DNA of 64,000 nucleotides from Lingula anatina (GCF_001039355.2 NW_019775691.1:542132-606131), one strand, 5' to 3'. Shown: positions 36,601 to 48,754, counted from the first letter of the stretch. Made by a program: numbers and translations. Notes: generated by a model not told the origin, from the letters alone.

Positions 36601-39600
36601 TCATTCCAAGGACTTACGGTCCTCAATTTGGAATCGCCTGTAATGTGACTTTACGGCCAATATATATGTAAACAACTGGACACTAAAACTTACTTGAGTA
36701 AAGAGAGAGGCCTGCTTTTTAAAAATTCATAGTGGCGGTCGCTATATTATCTAAAGGACTGTTCAGAACCTAATTGAACGGTGGATTAACTTCACTGCAC
36801 GCGGAGATTTAATTGGTTTAAAGGGGGGGGGGGGGGGCACGCCCGGTAGGCAAGGAATTCATTATCAAGCACACGCCCTGTTTGATCCATGGATCAGTTA
36901 GTCCACGGATGAGCTGAGTTCTAAACTAGTCCTTATAGTAAACTTATATGAATTTTATGTACCTAAAGGCAAGGGCAATATACAGGAGGAACTTACGAAC
37001 GCGTTTTCTCGTCCATCAGTCTAAATGCCCGTCTGTCACGTGACTGACTGACATAATTTTGAAACGTATTATGTGGCTTTATTGAATCAGTATGGCTGAA
37101 AGTATGTATTGTTTCAGAGTATAAATGTCAATAAAAACGGGTAAGGCAAAAAACTACAATTTCAGTTGCCAAATGAGATGGTCTCAATGCAATTACTCCT
37201 CTTAAATCCCACCTTTCTAGAAGACAATTCTTTAAAAATAGAAATCACTGCAGGCAATTAGCCGTAATGCGCCCACACAGCGCTGAGGCAAGCAGAGATT
37301 TAAACAGAGAACAAAAAATTGAAGATCCCTCTGTTCTGGCAGCGACTGCCTTTTATTTTTTCTGAGCGTGTCAGAACTGACGGAGGTCTAGATGGACTGA
37401 TGGCATCGTCAATAGTAATGATGTCATAGTTAAAAAGCCACTGTGGTGATTAGTATTGACAGCTGGCACGTTTGACCACATCAGTGCTACCGCACACCTC
37501 CTCCCACACTTGAAGAGGTACAATATCAGTGTTGTTGTTACTGATAATACATGAGTCTGCTTTTGTGTCTCTGAAAGTTTTCCTTTCAACCACTGTGGTG
37601 GGGTTTAGCAATGTGAATATAAAATTGAAGTGATTGAAGCATCTTTTAATTGATCAGCTTTATATAAAAATATAATGCCCAACTTTTTTATTTTTATACT
37701 GATCCTATTATTAAAAGCAGTCATATTTTACTCATATGCTTTCCCATTGAGGGGGCGTATGGGATGCTGCTTTTAGTTATGAACAAAGATAGGTTTGAAA
37801 GCAACAGCGATGACTGCAATGTAAATAGCCCGACAAAAGTCCTTCAACTGACAGCTCTGGAGCTGATTATATACTCCAGTATTTCATTGTTTTGTAAACT
37901 CTCTTTACATTTTCTGGAGAGGTCCAGACATTGGAGTGCAAGCGTCACCGCGTTGGCCTGCTGTAATAAGTCAATTATCACCATAACTTAAGCAAAAAAC
38001 ATTCTGACAGAAACATTAAGTCCTGTACGCAATTTTGCTTTGTTGACGAAATGCTACAGCATATTTTTATACGTACTGATATCATCTAAATAGCACCTTA
38101 ATACAAAACTTTATTGTGATGGAAGCTTCTCTCCTTTGGCTACAAGAAAAGGAACATTACCTGCAAATGGCGTCAAATGTTGTAACACCAGAGGGGCAAT
38201 CAACTTCAAGTCTTCGTGAGGAAACGGGAGCTCTCCGTCGTAGGAAGTAGCATTCCAGTCTAATATGAAAAGAGACAAATCAAAATGCATTGCAGCTTCT
38301 GTTAAGTTTTCCGTCATTTCAAGGCGGCTCGTCATATATAAATCACACCATGTTGTAATACTGCTTCCTTGATTAATGGATTGGTGCATTAGTCTCGTCA
38401 TAAAGATACATCGAAGAAAATTTGATAGTAAAATATTTTCGTGAATAAAGTCTTTTTATTCCTAGGTATTATAATCGGGTGAAACTGTACACCAATACTT
38501 AACGTCTTAACCACAGGCACGGTTACATTTATGACTGTGCACCAACATTTAACCATAGACGCCATTACCTTTATGACCATATAGGCTACCGATATTCAAT
38601 AATACACTAAAAAGGAACAGAAATTGTAGGGTCAACATGTTTGTAATTTACAAGCCACAATCAACCAAATAACACCAATTTTTTTTTCTGAAATTTTCAT
38701 AGAACTGAACCTTTTTAGCGTTCTACTTACCGGCAGAGACAGCGGCCATTCCTATCAATAACGGAGGAATGGTCGCCAAGAGACCCCCCAGGGAGCCAGC
38801 AAACGTCACCATCTGGGCCATCCTGGCCGTCTTAACGGCTAAGATACGTTGCCATATAAACTGGAGGAGAAAATGGAGAAATGGGTGCGTTTTAATACGA
38901 AATAAGGGGATCCAACATCCAGCAAACACGTCACGTTGATACCACGTGGTTAATCCGTCACTATGACGTTATAATGTGGTAGCAACGTGCTAGCCACGTG
39001 ATCCGAACGTGACGTGTTTGCTGGGATAATATTAAAAGGGAAAACCTTGTCTGGTTTCTACAGGATAAACATGTAGCTTGATGGTGTAAATATCCCCCCA
39101 TACCTCGACTCATCCAACACCACCAGCTACCCAGCAAACACAAAACGTTAAAATATCGTTAACGTAACGTTTATTTTAAAAAATATGGTTCGCAATTAAA
39201 ACGCTATAAAACGTTACGTACTTGCTGGGAAAATCCAGTGAATGGCAATTAACTGACATTTTCGAAAGTAAACTCAGACTATTTTCGCTGAGCACCCTGA
39301 GGTTCCTACCTGCCAGGGGATTCCTCCCAGCATCAGCTGTAGCAGGACGTCCACATAGGTCCCCAGGGTGCGGGGGTCCAGGGTACCCACCCAGCGGTCG
39401 GCAGTCTCTGGGAGAGGGGTCACGTAAGGACTGGTACAGATGAATGGAATGGCGACCCACTGTGGTGATATAATATAGTTGTTTTAATTGTAAACAAATA
39501 ATGCCATTATAAATTTACTCTCTGATTTAATGTCTTAACTATGGTTTTACATCTTTTAAAAATAAATTTCATATTTGAAGTTGTTTTAAGTGTAAAACTA

Positions 39601-42600
39601 TTAATGTAATTTGAAGTGCACCCTTTAATTTAATGTCTTCGCTATGGATTTACAGCTTGTTTTTAATAAAATATTTTAGCATTTTATCATTGTAAGGTCT
39701 ACTGAACTTTTTTAAAAGGATTTTAGACTAAAAATAAATATAATTAATACTATTATATATTAGACAGGATTATTGAGATTCATTACATATTTGTTTGAAA
39801 TGACCAATAGATTTTCTTTTGTCAACAACTATAGAATATTACCAGCCAATATTTCGTCCGCTGACAGTCGTACTTCATCAAGGAAATGAGGGTTGTGATA
39901 GTCAGGGTTAGAATTCAGTAGAGGGAGAGTGTGGGATCTGATTATGTCTAAACCATGAGTGAGAATATCGTTCTTGTAAATCTAAAGTTGTGTTGATCAC
40001 ATGGATAGGGTTTATGATTCACAAGAAGGTGGTTCTATTTCTTAATGAACTTATAGATTACTCAATATTTCGTCAAACATTTATGTTCTTCGGTTCATAT
40101 CATTTAAAAATATTTTTTTCAATTTAATTACCACTTTTTAGCTTTCGACTTTAGAGTAAGTGCCGGGCACTAGGACCAGATAAAATTTATAGCTGGTTTA
40201 CACACGGCTCCCCGTCAACTGTGTCGGTAGACAGCGTTTATGTTTGTTTATGTTAAACCCACAGTGTGAGCAATGTTTTAGGACACAAGATAAAATTCAA
40301 AAGCAATAGAGTTTTTCCTGGGGTTAATTGATATTTTTCCTCCCTACCAATCTAATGCCAAAGCAGCTCTTTTGCATTAAAAATAGAAACTAAAACTGAT
40401 TGCCTTAAAATTAGGGTCGGTCATGCCTGTGACCCTACGCACCAATTTTCCCTGGCTTTATCACAACTTGTAACATGCTCCGTCTAGTTGAGGTGCTATT
40501 TCACGTGTTCTGTGGTAATAAACTTCTGTTTTAATTTATTTGTCTAACTAAGCTATTTAATAACCCGAGACACCCACATACCAATTGTGACCCTGTTCTG
40601 TACTCGAGACGAGGTGCATTCTTAACAAAGTGGTAGTGGTCGTCATCTATATGAGGTGAAGCTGCGTTTTTTTTTTAGTGCGTGCACACTTTCTACCAAT
40701 AACAATAAGCGTGTGACTAGAAATTAAATAATTTCAAACTGGGGTGAAGGTGGTGGAGCTTTTCTGAAAGAATTTGACCCCCTTAACTTGATCAATGACA
40801 TGACATAGAACTTAGATCACGGTTTGGTGCAGAGCAGACCTTTTCTGAAAAAAGGGACGGTTCATTCAATTTCAACCTGCCACACATGTTTTTTTTTCTT
40901 TTTGAGAAATTGTGTAGCATCTACATACAAATGTGTTCCATGCACGTTATCCTCAAGATAAGGACGACTTTCCCTCTTGTGGTTCGACAGTGAGAGCTTA
41001 CTCCATTTCTACTCAATATAAAGCTGTGATCCCCCCTATTTTTATTATGTGAGAGAAATAAATGGAATTTTATTTTAAAAATCACCCTACAAGATAACAA
41101 AATATTTTATACGCTACAGCTGTGAGATCTATCAGTCCACGTATATATGACCCTATATTACTATATCCAAAAAAGGAAAGTGCATTTTATTACAATTTTT
41201 AACAAACAAATAAGACTGATACAATAATTCTGTCACACTATCAACTATATATTCATTGTAAGACCTTTGTATATCGACGATATAGCTGTACAGCAGTTGG
41301 ACCTTAAGTTCATATTCGATATTAATCGAACATCTACCTCGCAGAGAAAGGAATTTAATAAAATGATAAGTTTTGATACATACCAACCCCAGGAAGATAA
41401 AAACCATCTGCATGACGTCGGTATAGGAGACGGAGTAGAGACCGCCGAAGAAGGTGTAGACTAAAACAACCAGGGCTGAGACCAGGATGGAGATCCAGTC
41501 CTCTAGACCTACCACAACTGTCAGTGTGGTGCCTGGAGCGAATGGGGTGGATTAACAATTAAATAAATAGCAGTCCCGTAGCCAGCAATTGCAAAAGGGT
41601 GGTTCTTTTTCTGAAAATGTGGACCTTTTGTCTTGAAACCTTAGTTTGCCTAGATCAAATTTACCCAGAGTAGACCTTTCCTAGGAAAAAGGGGTTCTTT
41701 GTTGGTATAGAAAGAGTTGTTTTGTTGTGTGGGTGGTGGGAGGTGAGGGTCCTTTTAAATTTCCAAATTTTCTAATAGAACTAAGTAATATGTACGATTA
41801 TCATAATAACGTGTGAGAAAAAATTTTATTGTGATAATCATACATATTACTTAGTTCTATTAGACAATAAAAGTTTTCTCGCACATTATTATGAAAAATG
41901 GTCAATATTAATGACATTTCTCTTGGCATTAAAAGGTACTTAGGAACACAGTACTTTACATGTATTCAAGACCGTTCGGGAACAACTACACAACAAGAAT
42001 CCGTTCAAAGATCAAAATGGACACTTACCCAGTGATGAAAGCGTCGCAGCGCACCAGAACAAATCCCCCGACATGGCCGGAAAGAACAATATGGCCGCCA
42101 TGACTTTTCCAAACTTCCTCCCCAGTGGATCCAACATGGTGACGTAACCCTTCCCTCGCATCTTCTTCACGTAAAACGCCCCAGCTGCTCCAGGAAGAAA
42201 TGTTTATTAAAGTGTTTCTATGCGTTTAAATGACCTAAGATGGTTAATTATTTTTTACCCGTTTTTTTATGTTAAATACTTATCTACATGTAGATATTGA
42301 TGAAATAGAATTAAATATTTTGCAGCAAAAATCCCCTTTTTGTATCTTTTATTTACCAACCACTTCTGCTTTTAAGCTCCTCTCCCCCGTTTATCGACAA
42401 TTAACTGGTTAATAAAATAAACGTCAGACAGTGATCGGTTTGCATCGTAACTCCGGAACTAAGTGAGCCATTATTATGAAAGTAGGCATGGTTGACAACA
42501 AAGGAGAGACTACAATATGGTGCTATCGATTGCATTTGATTCTTTGTTTATGAGATATAAGCCCCTAATTAAAAGTTTATGTTTATGAGATATGGGTCCC

Positions 42601-45600
42601 ATCAAAAAGGACAATATTTCGCCGCTTTACTGATAAAATCGAAAGAAATCCTTCCAAGAAAATTCCCTGGAACCAGATTGTAATACTGATTGTTGTAATG
42701 AAATAGGTGTTATTATGGTGTTGATAGCTCTCAGGCCAGGGATATTTGTTTAAAATCGAAAACATAATTTTCGCAAAAAACGTTGCTGTTACCTCATAAG
42801 TTCAAAAGAACCATTTCGCCCCGATGTATTTTTTGATGTGAATGTATTATCACAAAGCGCGTGAAACCTTCTCCCTGCATTATTCAAGCGGATAAGGAAT
42901 TAGGATCGAAACACCTTATCCTACTGTGACTGAACACAGGACTCTACAAGTCACGTCAGGATCACGTGACTACCGTATTACCACCATATTTGAACGCAAG
43001 GCAAGGTGACAGTCACGTGGTCCAAGCATGGCGTGTTTACTGGGAGTACAGAAATTCTCTTCAGGTTTACAGGGCTGGTTCGTTTTTATCTTAAATTCAC
43101 GCTGATGTGGCAAATACATGTACTAGAGCAGCATTTAGTCTTTCCTCCCTTAACACGAACTTGTTACGCTTCATTACCGACAGTCGTATATCCTCTAACA
43201 GAAAGAAGTTTTCTGAATAGAAGGCAATTATGTTCTCCCACATTTCACCGCCTAACTGTACGAACATGAAAGAACAGCTGAGTGAACGGAATGTGCATCG
43301 ATTTGTACATTCCCAAATAAACATCTAGAAACATTTTAAACGCCATTTACACTAATTGAAATGGCACTATAGAACTGATTTTTAGTTATGCAACAAAGCA
43401 TACTTACATGTAACTTCTAGTATGTTATGCGTGAATGGTTATTAGTATGTATGAAAGAGCGTGCATGCGCACCTGCGTGTTAGTGTGTGTGCATCGTTTG
43501 ACGAGTGTCCTCTCAGTATTTTAGCGCGTCTTGAACAAAGCCGTTCTTTATTTTTCACTTGAAATGAGGCAGCTGATAAAGTTTTGCGATGCTTTATAAT
43601 GCGGTTCGCTTCACAATGTAAAGTAATGGCTTATTTATGATCAGTGATTGTTTGCGTAATGTGTAGGCTAATATTTCTGCATGCTATGCCACCACGTTAA
43701 TGTCATATTCAGTTCATTTGAATTGTCTTCTAAGGCCACATTCACCACAGAGTTGATTGGTGGACTAACAGATCTGCAGATCAAATATGGCCGACCCAAT
43801 TGAAAGCTGGCCGCGTAATCCCCGCGGAGATTCTGTTCAGTGTCTATTGGCGGATTATGCAGCAAGCTTTCAAGTGGCTCAGTCATATTTGATCCGCGGA
43901 TCTGTTAGTCTGCGGATCAACTCTGTTGTGAATGGTCTGTAAAGCTAGATACGAGTACGTTACCTAGAACGATAGAAGCCAGATATCCTAGTGGCATCTG
44001 TAGAGCAGCATACCCGGATGTATAGACCCCCTCCGCCACGCCGCTGATTAGGGAGCCGTCCACCCAGGTGGCTGGAAAGATATATATTATATTATATTAT
44101 ATTATATTATATTATATTATATTATATTATATTATATTATATTATATTATATTATAGCACATTTACATCATAGCGGAAGAAATTAATCCAGGTCCAATCC
44201 AAATTAATAAATATGTAATGCACTTAACACCGTAACATATTATTATTATTATTTTTATTTATTTATTTATTTATTTATTTTTTTTATATTGCATTTGCTG
44301 ATTTTGTTTTTAAAATGTACTTGTGTCGGAATTGATACATGGATGAAATAGATGAGTAATTAGAACCATTTCGTGTGATAGCACCTGCATACATTTACGG
44401 CACTCTGGACAATAACAACTGCCTGTGGATATTACACTCTCAAAACAGTAATCTTAGCAAAATTCCATTTTTTTTCACACACAATCACACAGAAGGAGAA
44501 CGGAATGTTAAATATCCTACGTCCAAGTCGTGTAACATGACTTAGTATATTACCGTTCTGCCGTTTCACCAACAGCAAAAAAAAATACTGTTTTTTTTTT
44601 TTTAAACCTATACTCTTCCAATAGTGGTGTCAAAAAATAAGTGACAGGATATTTGTGTTATGGGAAAGAATATCTGTGTTATGGGATATTCCAAGAAAGC
44701 GAATTAAGATTTTGTTGTCTGTGATTTTCCTTTAAAGAACTATACGGTTTCACATATCTATTCAAAGCTCCGTCCAGTAACGTGTAATCTGGATCCAAAT
44801 TAAATAGTTTGCCCAACATTACCGCTTCATCTCGCTTCACTTCGACAAATACCGGGGTAATTGGTAATTACTCAAGAGAGATATTCTGGTACCATTTTAT
44901 AATCATTTCACAACAATAGAATTATAATCAATTAATCTCTTTTAATCTCTAAACACGACAAGTGTAACAATCTTGGACGTGAGTAGCTTATGGAGAAATA
45001 TTTGTCAATTATTGACATGAAGTGAATACTTATCTGCTCTGTGAAAGGATACGTTATACGTCACGGTCTCTGGTTTCACTCCACAGTATCAATTGTCACG
45101 GCCGGACAACAGAAATCATTGGTAACAATTACATAACGGCCAATTGTATCGGCTTTACGTGAAAATCGCGTGGGGAGAGAAACAGCTGGGGACGCATTAA
45201 GGAACTGAATACTACGTGAAATATTGAAATTAGTCTCATAACAACGCTTTGAGGGTGTCATATGTCACCGGGTAACAATTGTCAGCCAGCAGTTAGAGGA
45301 ACTGGGGAGAACCATGAAGCAAGACAAGGATTTAGCGCGGGGTACCAGTTGCCTCTGATTCCACCAGGGTCCCTTGTTAATTATACAGCATTTAAGACAA
45401 TATTTAAGACAGCATTTAAGAGGAGTATATGGATAAATGGCAACCCATGTGGTCAGAGGGCTGGATTTTACGTCTGGTGTCTGGGGGGTTGGAACGGCTC
45501 GAAATTACCGCCCTTATGGCAGGAAAAGGCCCGCTGGTCTTCTGTGCCATTTCTCACGCTGGGTAAATTCGGTGCAGGGAAAGGGGGGGTTGTCAGAAGT

Positions 45601-46744
45601 AGACCAGACTTTTTGAAATGGCTGAAAACAACTGCCACCTCCATTACATTACTGAACCGAGCCACACACTCGTTGTCTGTACTTACATTTAAACCGCAAA
45701 TGGTATTTTTGGATGACACTTTACCTAATTAGGATGCAGTGCACACTATAGTTGGTCCTTCATTATGCAAAAAGAACTGAAAGCGGTGTTAAATTTTCTA
45801 TCAAACCCGAATTCTAATCAATTAAATTCAGGAAAAATTAGCAGTAACACATTAAACTAGTAACTGAACTAAGACGGGGGACCATTTCTATGGAGCCATA
45901 GCGGTCGGATAAAAATGACATTTCACGTAAATGGAACACCACCAAGTCCGGGCCTATCCAACTACCAGAAGCGACACGGAAGAATCCGGAATTCACCATA
46001 GATCGGACTACGCTACCGGTTTGCAAGGGTGTATCAGTACGCGCTTCGAAGAATCAGACGCCACACCCTCGCATCATCGCCATCATATCGCGTACCAGGC
46101 TAGAAACATAATCCACTCCGTCACACAGTTGTCAGTGCTGTTTTCTTTCATTTAGCCTAAATTTCTACTTTACGTTGATTTAAGAAAAAAAAACTGTACG
46201 TTATCTAAAACTTGATGCCGCCTATTTTGATATTCACAAAATAAGGGAAAGGGGGAAAAGTATGATAAATGATAAGGAAACTGGACCCTGGTTAAAAATT
46301 ACTGGTACTTACACCAACACTGACCAGCATGGTAACACGTATCTGTTAGCTGTTAGAGCACACGTGTAATGTAACTTTGCAGGTGTGACAGGAATGGTAG
46401 TCCACAAGGAACCGTGGTCCGTTCCCTTTTACTTTGAACAGGTGAAATTTGTCCCTACTAACCCGAACACTCCGAATAACCCTAACCTATACTAATCATT
46501 TGGGACCCCGGATTTCAATTCCAAGGACTATCACTGTCACACTGGCCACATACGTCTTCCACTTACCTGTCATGGTAAATATTCCTAGGTAAACACCAAT
46601 ATTTCTCCCGGCCAAAATAACATCCTCGCTTGTCATATCCGCGCTGTGGCGCTGTTTGTTTTTCCAGTAAGCATAGATTCCCAAGGCGAAGATCAAGATA
46701 TAAAATACTATGATGGCAACGAGCCCCCATACGTTCACCGCCAT
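32912..46744 (-). CDS. SLC5A7-like: High-affinity choline transporter-like (SLC5A7/CHT1-like)
   Basis: Sodium-coupled SLC5 solute transporter, 13 TM segments expected. Nine coding exons join in frame to 572 aa (human CHT1 is 580): 46567-46744, 43964-44071, 42029-42184, 41384-41532, 39310-39459, 38731-38860, 38161-38259, 36039-36166, 32912-33532. The ATG follows an in-frame TAG. Family marks: IIVFYILI in TM1, GKGYVTMLDP, FFGGLYSVSYTDVMQ, LMLGGIPWQ, AAVSAAVMSSADSIMLSSSSMF, LSSDLIYVIMFPQL and AGEP. Choline-cage equivalents W62, Y89, W (GDLFW) and W (GIPWQ) are kept, but the fifth (human W406) is T401, and the WVGGGYING stretch is WVDGSLISG. The C-terminal tail is hydrophilic and lacks the vertebrate endocytosis motif. 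Placement in SLC5A7 is clear; choline as substrate is uncertain. Confidence 0.92.
33640..33673. repeat. (TTTA)n microsatellite
   Basis: About eight tetranucleotide units in the last intron of the CHT-like gene. A similar TTTA run lies near 44257-44280. Confidence 0.9.
35441..35607. mobile_element. CAGGGGCGG-type DNA transposon with 5-bp TSD
   Basis: Starts CAGGGGTGGGTTTAGG, ends CTGGATCCGCCCCTG, and is flanked by exact AGATT duplications (35436-35440 and 35608-35612). Internal CTTCAGGGTCTTCCGGAAGA and CTGTCGGAAGACAG are partly palindromic and differ from the longer copies, so this is a distinct subfamily. In the last intron of the CHT-like gene. Confidence 0.8.
35803..35980. mobile_element. 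MITE, GAATGCAATCAGAT-type termini
   Basis: CACGGGGACTCTCGCTGAAT...CAATCAGAT at the left is inverted at the right as ATCTGATTACAGTCAGCAAG...AGTCCCCGTGGGG. Related to 29826-30003. Confidence 0.7.
36203..36336. repeat. (AAT)n/(ATT)n microsatellites
   Basis: Two AAT runs (near 36203-36222 and 36278-36295) followed by an inverted ATT/AAT stretch to about 36334, in a CHT-like intron beside the acceptor of the 128-bp exon 36039-36166. Confidence 0.85.
38919..39024. mobile_element. MITE with 19-bp perfect TIR and CACGTG motifs
   Basis: CCAGCAAACACGTCACGTT at 38919-38937 is exactly inverted at 39006-39024. The interior carries CCACGTGG and GCCACGTGA. In a CHT-like intron. Confidence 0.8.
39130..39229. 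mobile_element. MITE, CCCAGCAA termini, ACGTT-rich
   Basis: Starts CCCAGCAAACACAAAACGTT and ends ACGTTACGTACTTGCTGGG. Same termini as the element at 38919, only 105 bases away. A further decayed relative lies about 42943-43045 (GTGTTTACTGGG). Confidence 0.7.
39765..39905 (+). repeat. Dispersed repeat, copy 1
   Basis: Shares GAAATGACCAATA, TTTCTTTTGTCAA, ACCAGCCAATATTTCGTC and AAATGAGGG in order with 62460-62602. Both copies lie in introns, antisense to the host gene. Confidence 0.7.
41575..41700. repeat. Dispersed repeat (GTGGACCTTTT family)
   Basis: GTGGACCTTTTGTCTTGAAACC...TAGATCAAATTT...CCCAGAG resembles 3225-3340 (GTGGACCTTTTACCATGAAA, AGATCAAATTTCGCCCAGAG). Weaker relatives lie near 40745-40870 and 31150-31205. 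Confidence 0.6.
41772..41863. repeat. Foldback inverted repeat in a CHT-like intron
   Basis: CTAATAGAACTAAGTAATAT...GATTATCA at 41772-41809 is inverted with few mismatches at about 41827-41863. Further out, CGTGTGAGAAAA and TTTTCTCGCACA also pair. Confidence 0.75.
43734..43938. mobile_element. MITE with about 80-bp terminal inverted repeats
   Basis: The best-preserved copy of its family. The left arm (ATTCACCACAGAGTTGATT...ACTAACAGATC...CAAATATG...CAATTGAAAGCT...GTAATCC) is inverted over about 80 bp at the right (GGATTATGCAGCAAGC...GTTGTGAAT). Lies beside exon 2 of the CHT-like gene. Confidence 0.8.
44085..44156. repeat. (ATATT)n microsatellite at the CHT-like exon 2 acceptor
   Basis: About 14 pentanucleotide units beginning some 14 bases from the acceptor of exon 43964-44071. 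It replaces most of the usual polypyrimidine region on the gene strand. Confidence 0.95.
46379..46545. mobile_element. Dispersed element, GTGTGACAGGAATGGTAG family
   Basis: Ends AGGTGTGACAGGAATGGTAG and CTATCACTGTCACACTGG are inverted. The interior resembles 28889-29062 in opposite orientation. Its right end is about 22 bases from the donor of CHT-like exon 1 (46567). Confidence 0.55.
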
Positions 46745-47454
46745 GGTCGCTCGATGTATAAATGTTTGTCTCTAAGTCACTGTGGCCTGTCACGTCTTTG
46801 TTGACAAAGCGTGTCCTTTCAGTCCTTAAGTTATTAGGCGGCTCGGTGAATTGCAGTTGACGTTAAGCCTCCTCTCTGGTTAACTCGCCGAGCTCCCCGG
46901 CGTCTCTCTGAAAATATTTTTCTGTGTCTCACTGCTGCCGTTCTTATTGAATACCAAGAAGACTGAGTTATAGGAAGTTATTTCACTGGTTTGTTTATAT
47001 ATAATTCCCAGCTCGTTTCTGTTGCCTTCTCTTGAATCTTTGCCAACTAGCGTGTAGCATTCCAGCTTTGCTTTTTTTCTGTTTCCATTTCACTAATTGC
47101 ACATGCCCTCAGTTCGCCGGAGATCGAGTGCAATGGCGTCTGGAAGGGGGAGGATGCGGAGGGAGGGGGGGAGAATACGCCGTATCTTCTCCTTCGTAGA
47201 AACAATAGTTTGGAACCAGCTTGGTATGTTTTATCACTCACTCTGTACCTAGCGGCTAAGTCTATTCGGCCATATATTTATGTGCTCTGCTCTCAGTTTA
47301 ACTGAAAATGTCGCTATTTTTCCGACCGCGTCGAGCTTTAAATCTCTCCACCGCTCTCCAGAGGTTATCTCACGGTCTGGTTTCCACACCTTTTTCAGCT
47401 GTAACCGTGCAGGCTCGGGTCATCGTGGGACTCGAGGGTAAACGAACGTGGAGA

Positions 47455-47798
47455 TTAACACTTGTATCGAGCCTCTGATATCTCTTCGACAAACTTTAAA
47501 ACTGCGTCTCCTTTTATCTTCGCCGTGATTAGAGACGCCGCGCGAGGCATTGACCCAACTGTCGCTGATTGAATGTCGTGGTCGGCAATGTAGCTGGGGG
47601 AGAGGAATTGTTCCGAGGTCAGATTATGTTTTAAGAAACCGTCACCATACGTATCTCGCAGGTAAAGGTACATAGGTTTTTCGGCAGTCACTGGTTTGTG
47701 TTTAGAAAAACTTTGCGTTTCCATTTCACATGCTGCACATTGACTAGTCTCCTTAAAAGCATTGCTTTCTTCCTTTTCGTTTTCCACGCTGTTTACAC
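47455..47798 (-). CDS. Orphan exon-like ORF, unknown protein (doubtful)
   Basis: A 113-codon open frame with no ATG at its start. It begins at a good acceptor (ACTTTTTCCGCCTTAGCCCAG, border 47798) in phase 1 and ends with TAA. It could be the last exon of an unseen gene; starting at the first internal ATG it would give 89 aa. The composition looks protein-like: two CxxC-spaced Cys (CAAC), an acidic N-terminal part, YLYLRDTYGDGF, and a basic/hydrophobic end EISEARYKC. No family recognised, and no upstream partner exon found before the EGF gene. It lies about 0.7 kb upstream of the CHT-like ATG, so it may instead be chance ORF in its promoter region. Confidence 0.25.
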
Positions 47799-48313
47799 CT
47801 GGGCTAAGGCGGAAAAAGTGTTAATCTCTGTCACGGATTCACGTTTGTTTGAACGTATCGGTAATTATCACGCAGTGGTGTTCCCTGTCCACGTCGCGCG
47901 TGTAGAACACATGTGCGTGCGCGTCAATGAAATCGTCAAAAATCACCTTGAAAAATTCACACTCTCTCTCTCTGTTGACTTGTGAATTGGTTACGTGCAG
48001 AATGCAGTGCCGGCCATACTGCTACAATAACTGGTACACACAATAACAAGCTTAAATCTGCAGGAATTTAACAACAAAGTCATGTTCACAGCGTGCAGTG
48101 GTTAAACTCCAACCCTGTCCAATAAAAAAACGACCCATGCACGAGGGCTTAAGATTTTATGCGATTTTTGTTAAGTAACAGTAAGTCACAGTACGTGTCC
48201 ACCTCATAGACGCCGGCCAATCGATAGTGCGCGTGCCGATGACGTAGTGATCACCGTCGTGTATTCGACATTACAGTCACAAAAAACATACATACAAACA
48301 AAAAAGTAATAAC

Positions 48314-48344
<31 letters not shown>

Positions 48345-48719
48345 AGAAAAAAAAGAAAGAAAGATAAACCGCCCATTCATCATATGGTAGAAATATATAT
48401 ATATTGATTTTGTGTGAATAAAGAGAATTATATTTTTTACCTTGAAAAAAAAAAAAAAAAAAAAAACGTACAGAAGGCTTGTTCCCCCTGATAGAGAGTA
48501 CGCTTCCCATTCATTTGTACAGGTAACCCCCGCCCTAGGTTTTGACCCACTTAGGCCAGGCTAACCCTAACCATTATAACTACTGTATATGGAGGGCGGA
48601 CTTTCTGCTATACGGACCCTCAGTTTCTCTACACCGGCCGTGGACACATCTCACACAGTTAAACGCTCCCGTGCTTTTCATCACGTTCAAACCAGTAATA
48701 ATGTCTTACACTCACTCCT

Positions 48720-48754
48720 CTCTCTTCCATCTCTCGCTCTCTCTCTCTCTCTCT

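Noticed and set aside
45262-45732. Plus-strand 156-codon ORF, the longest on that strand
   Set aside because: It lies inside intron 1 of the CHT-like gene, has no recognisable domain, and has a low-complexity internal repeat (TTTAAGACA). Chance is more likely.
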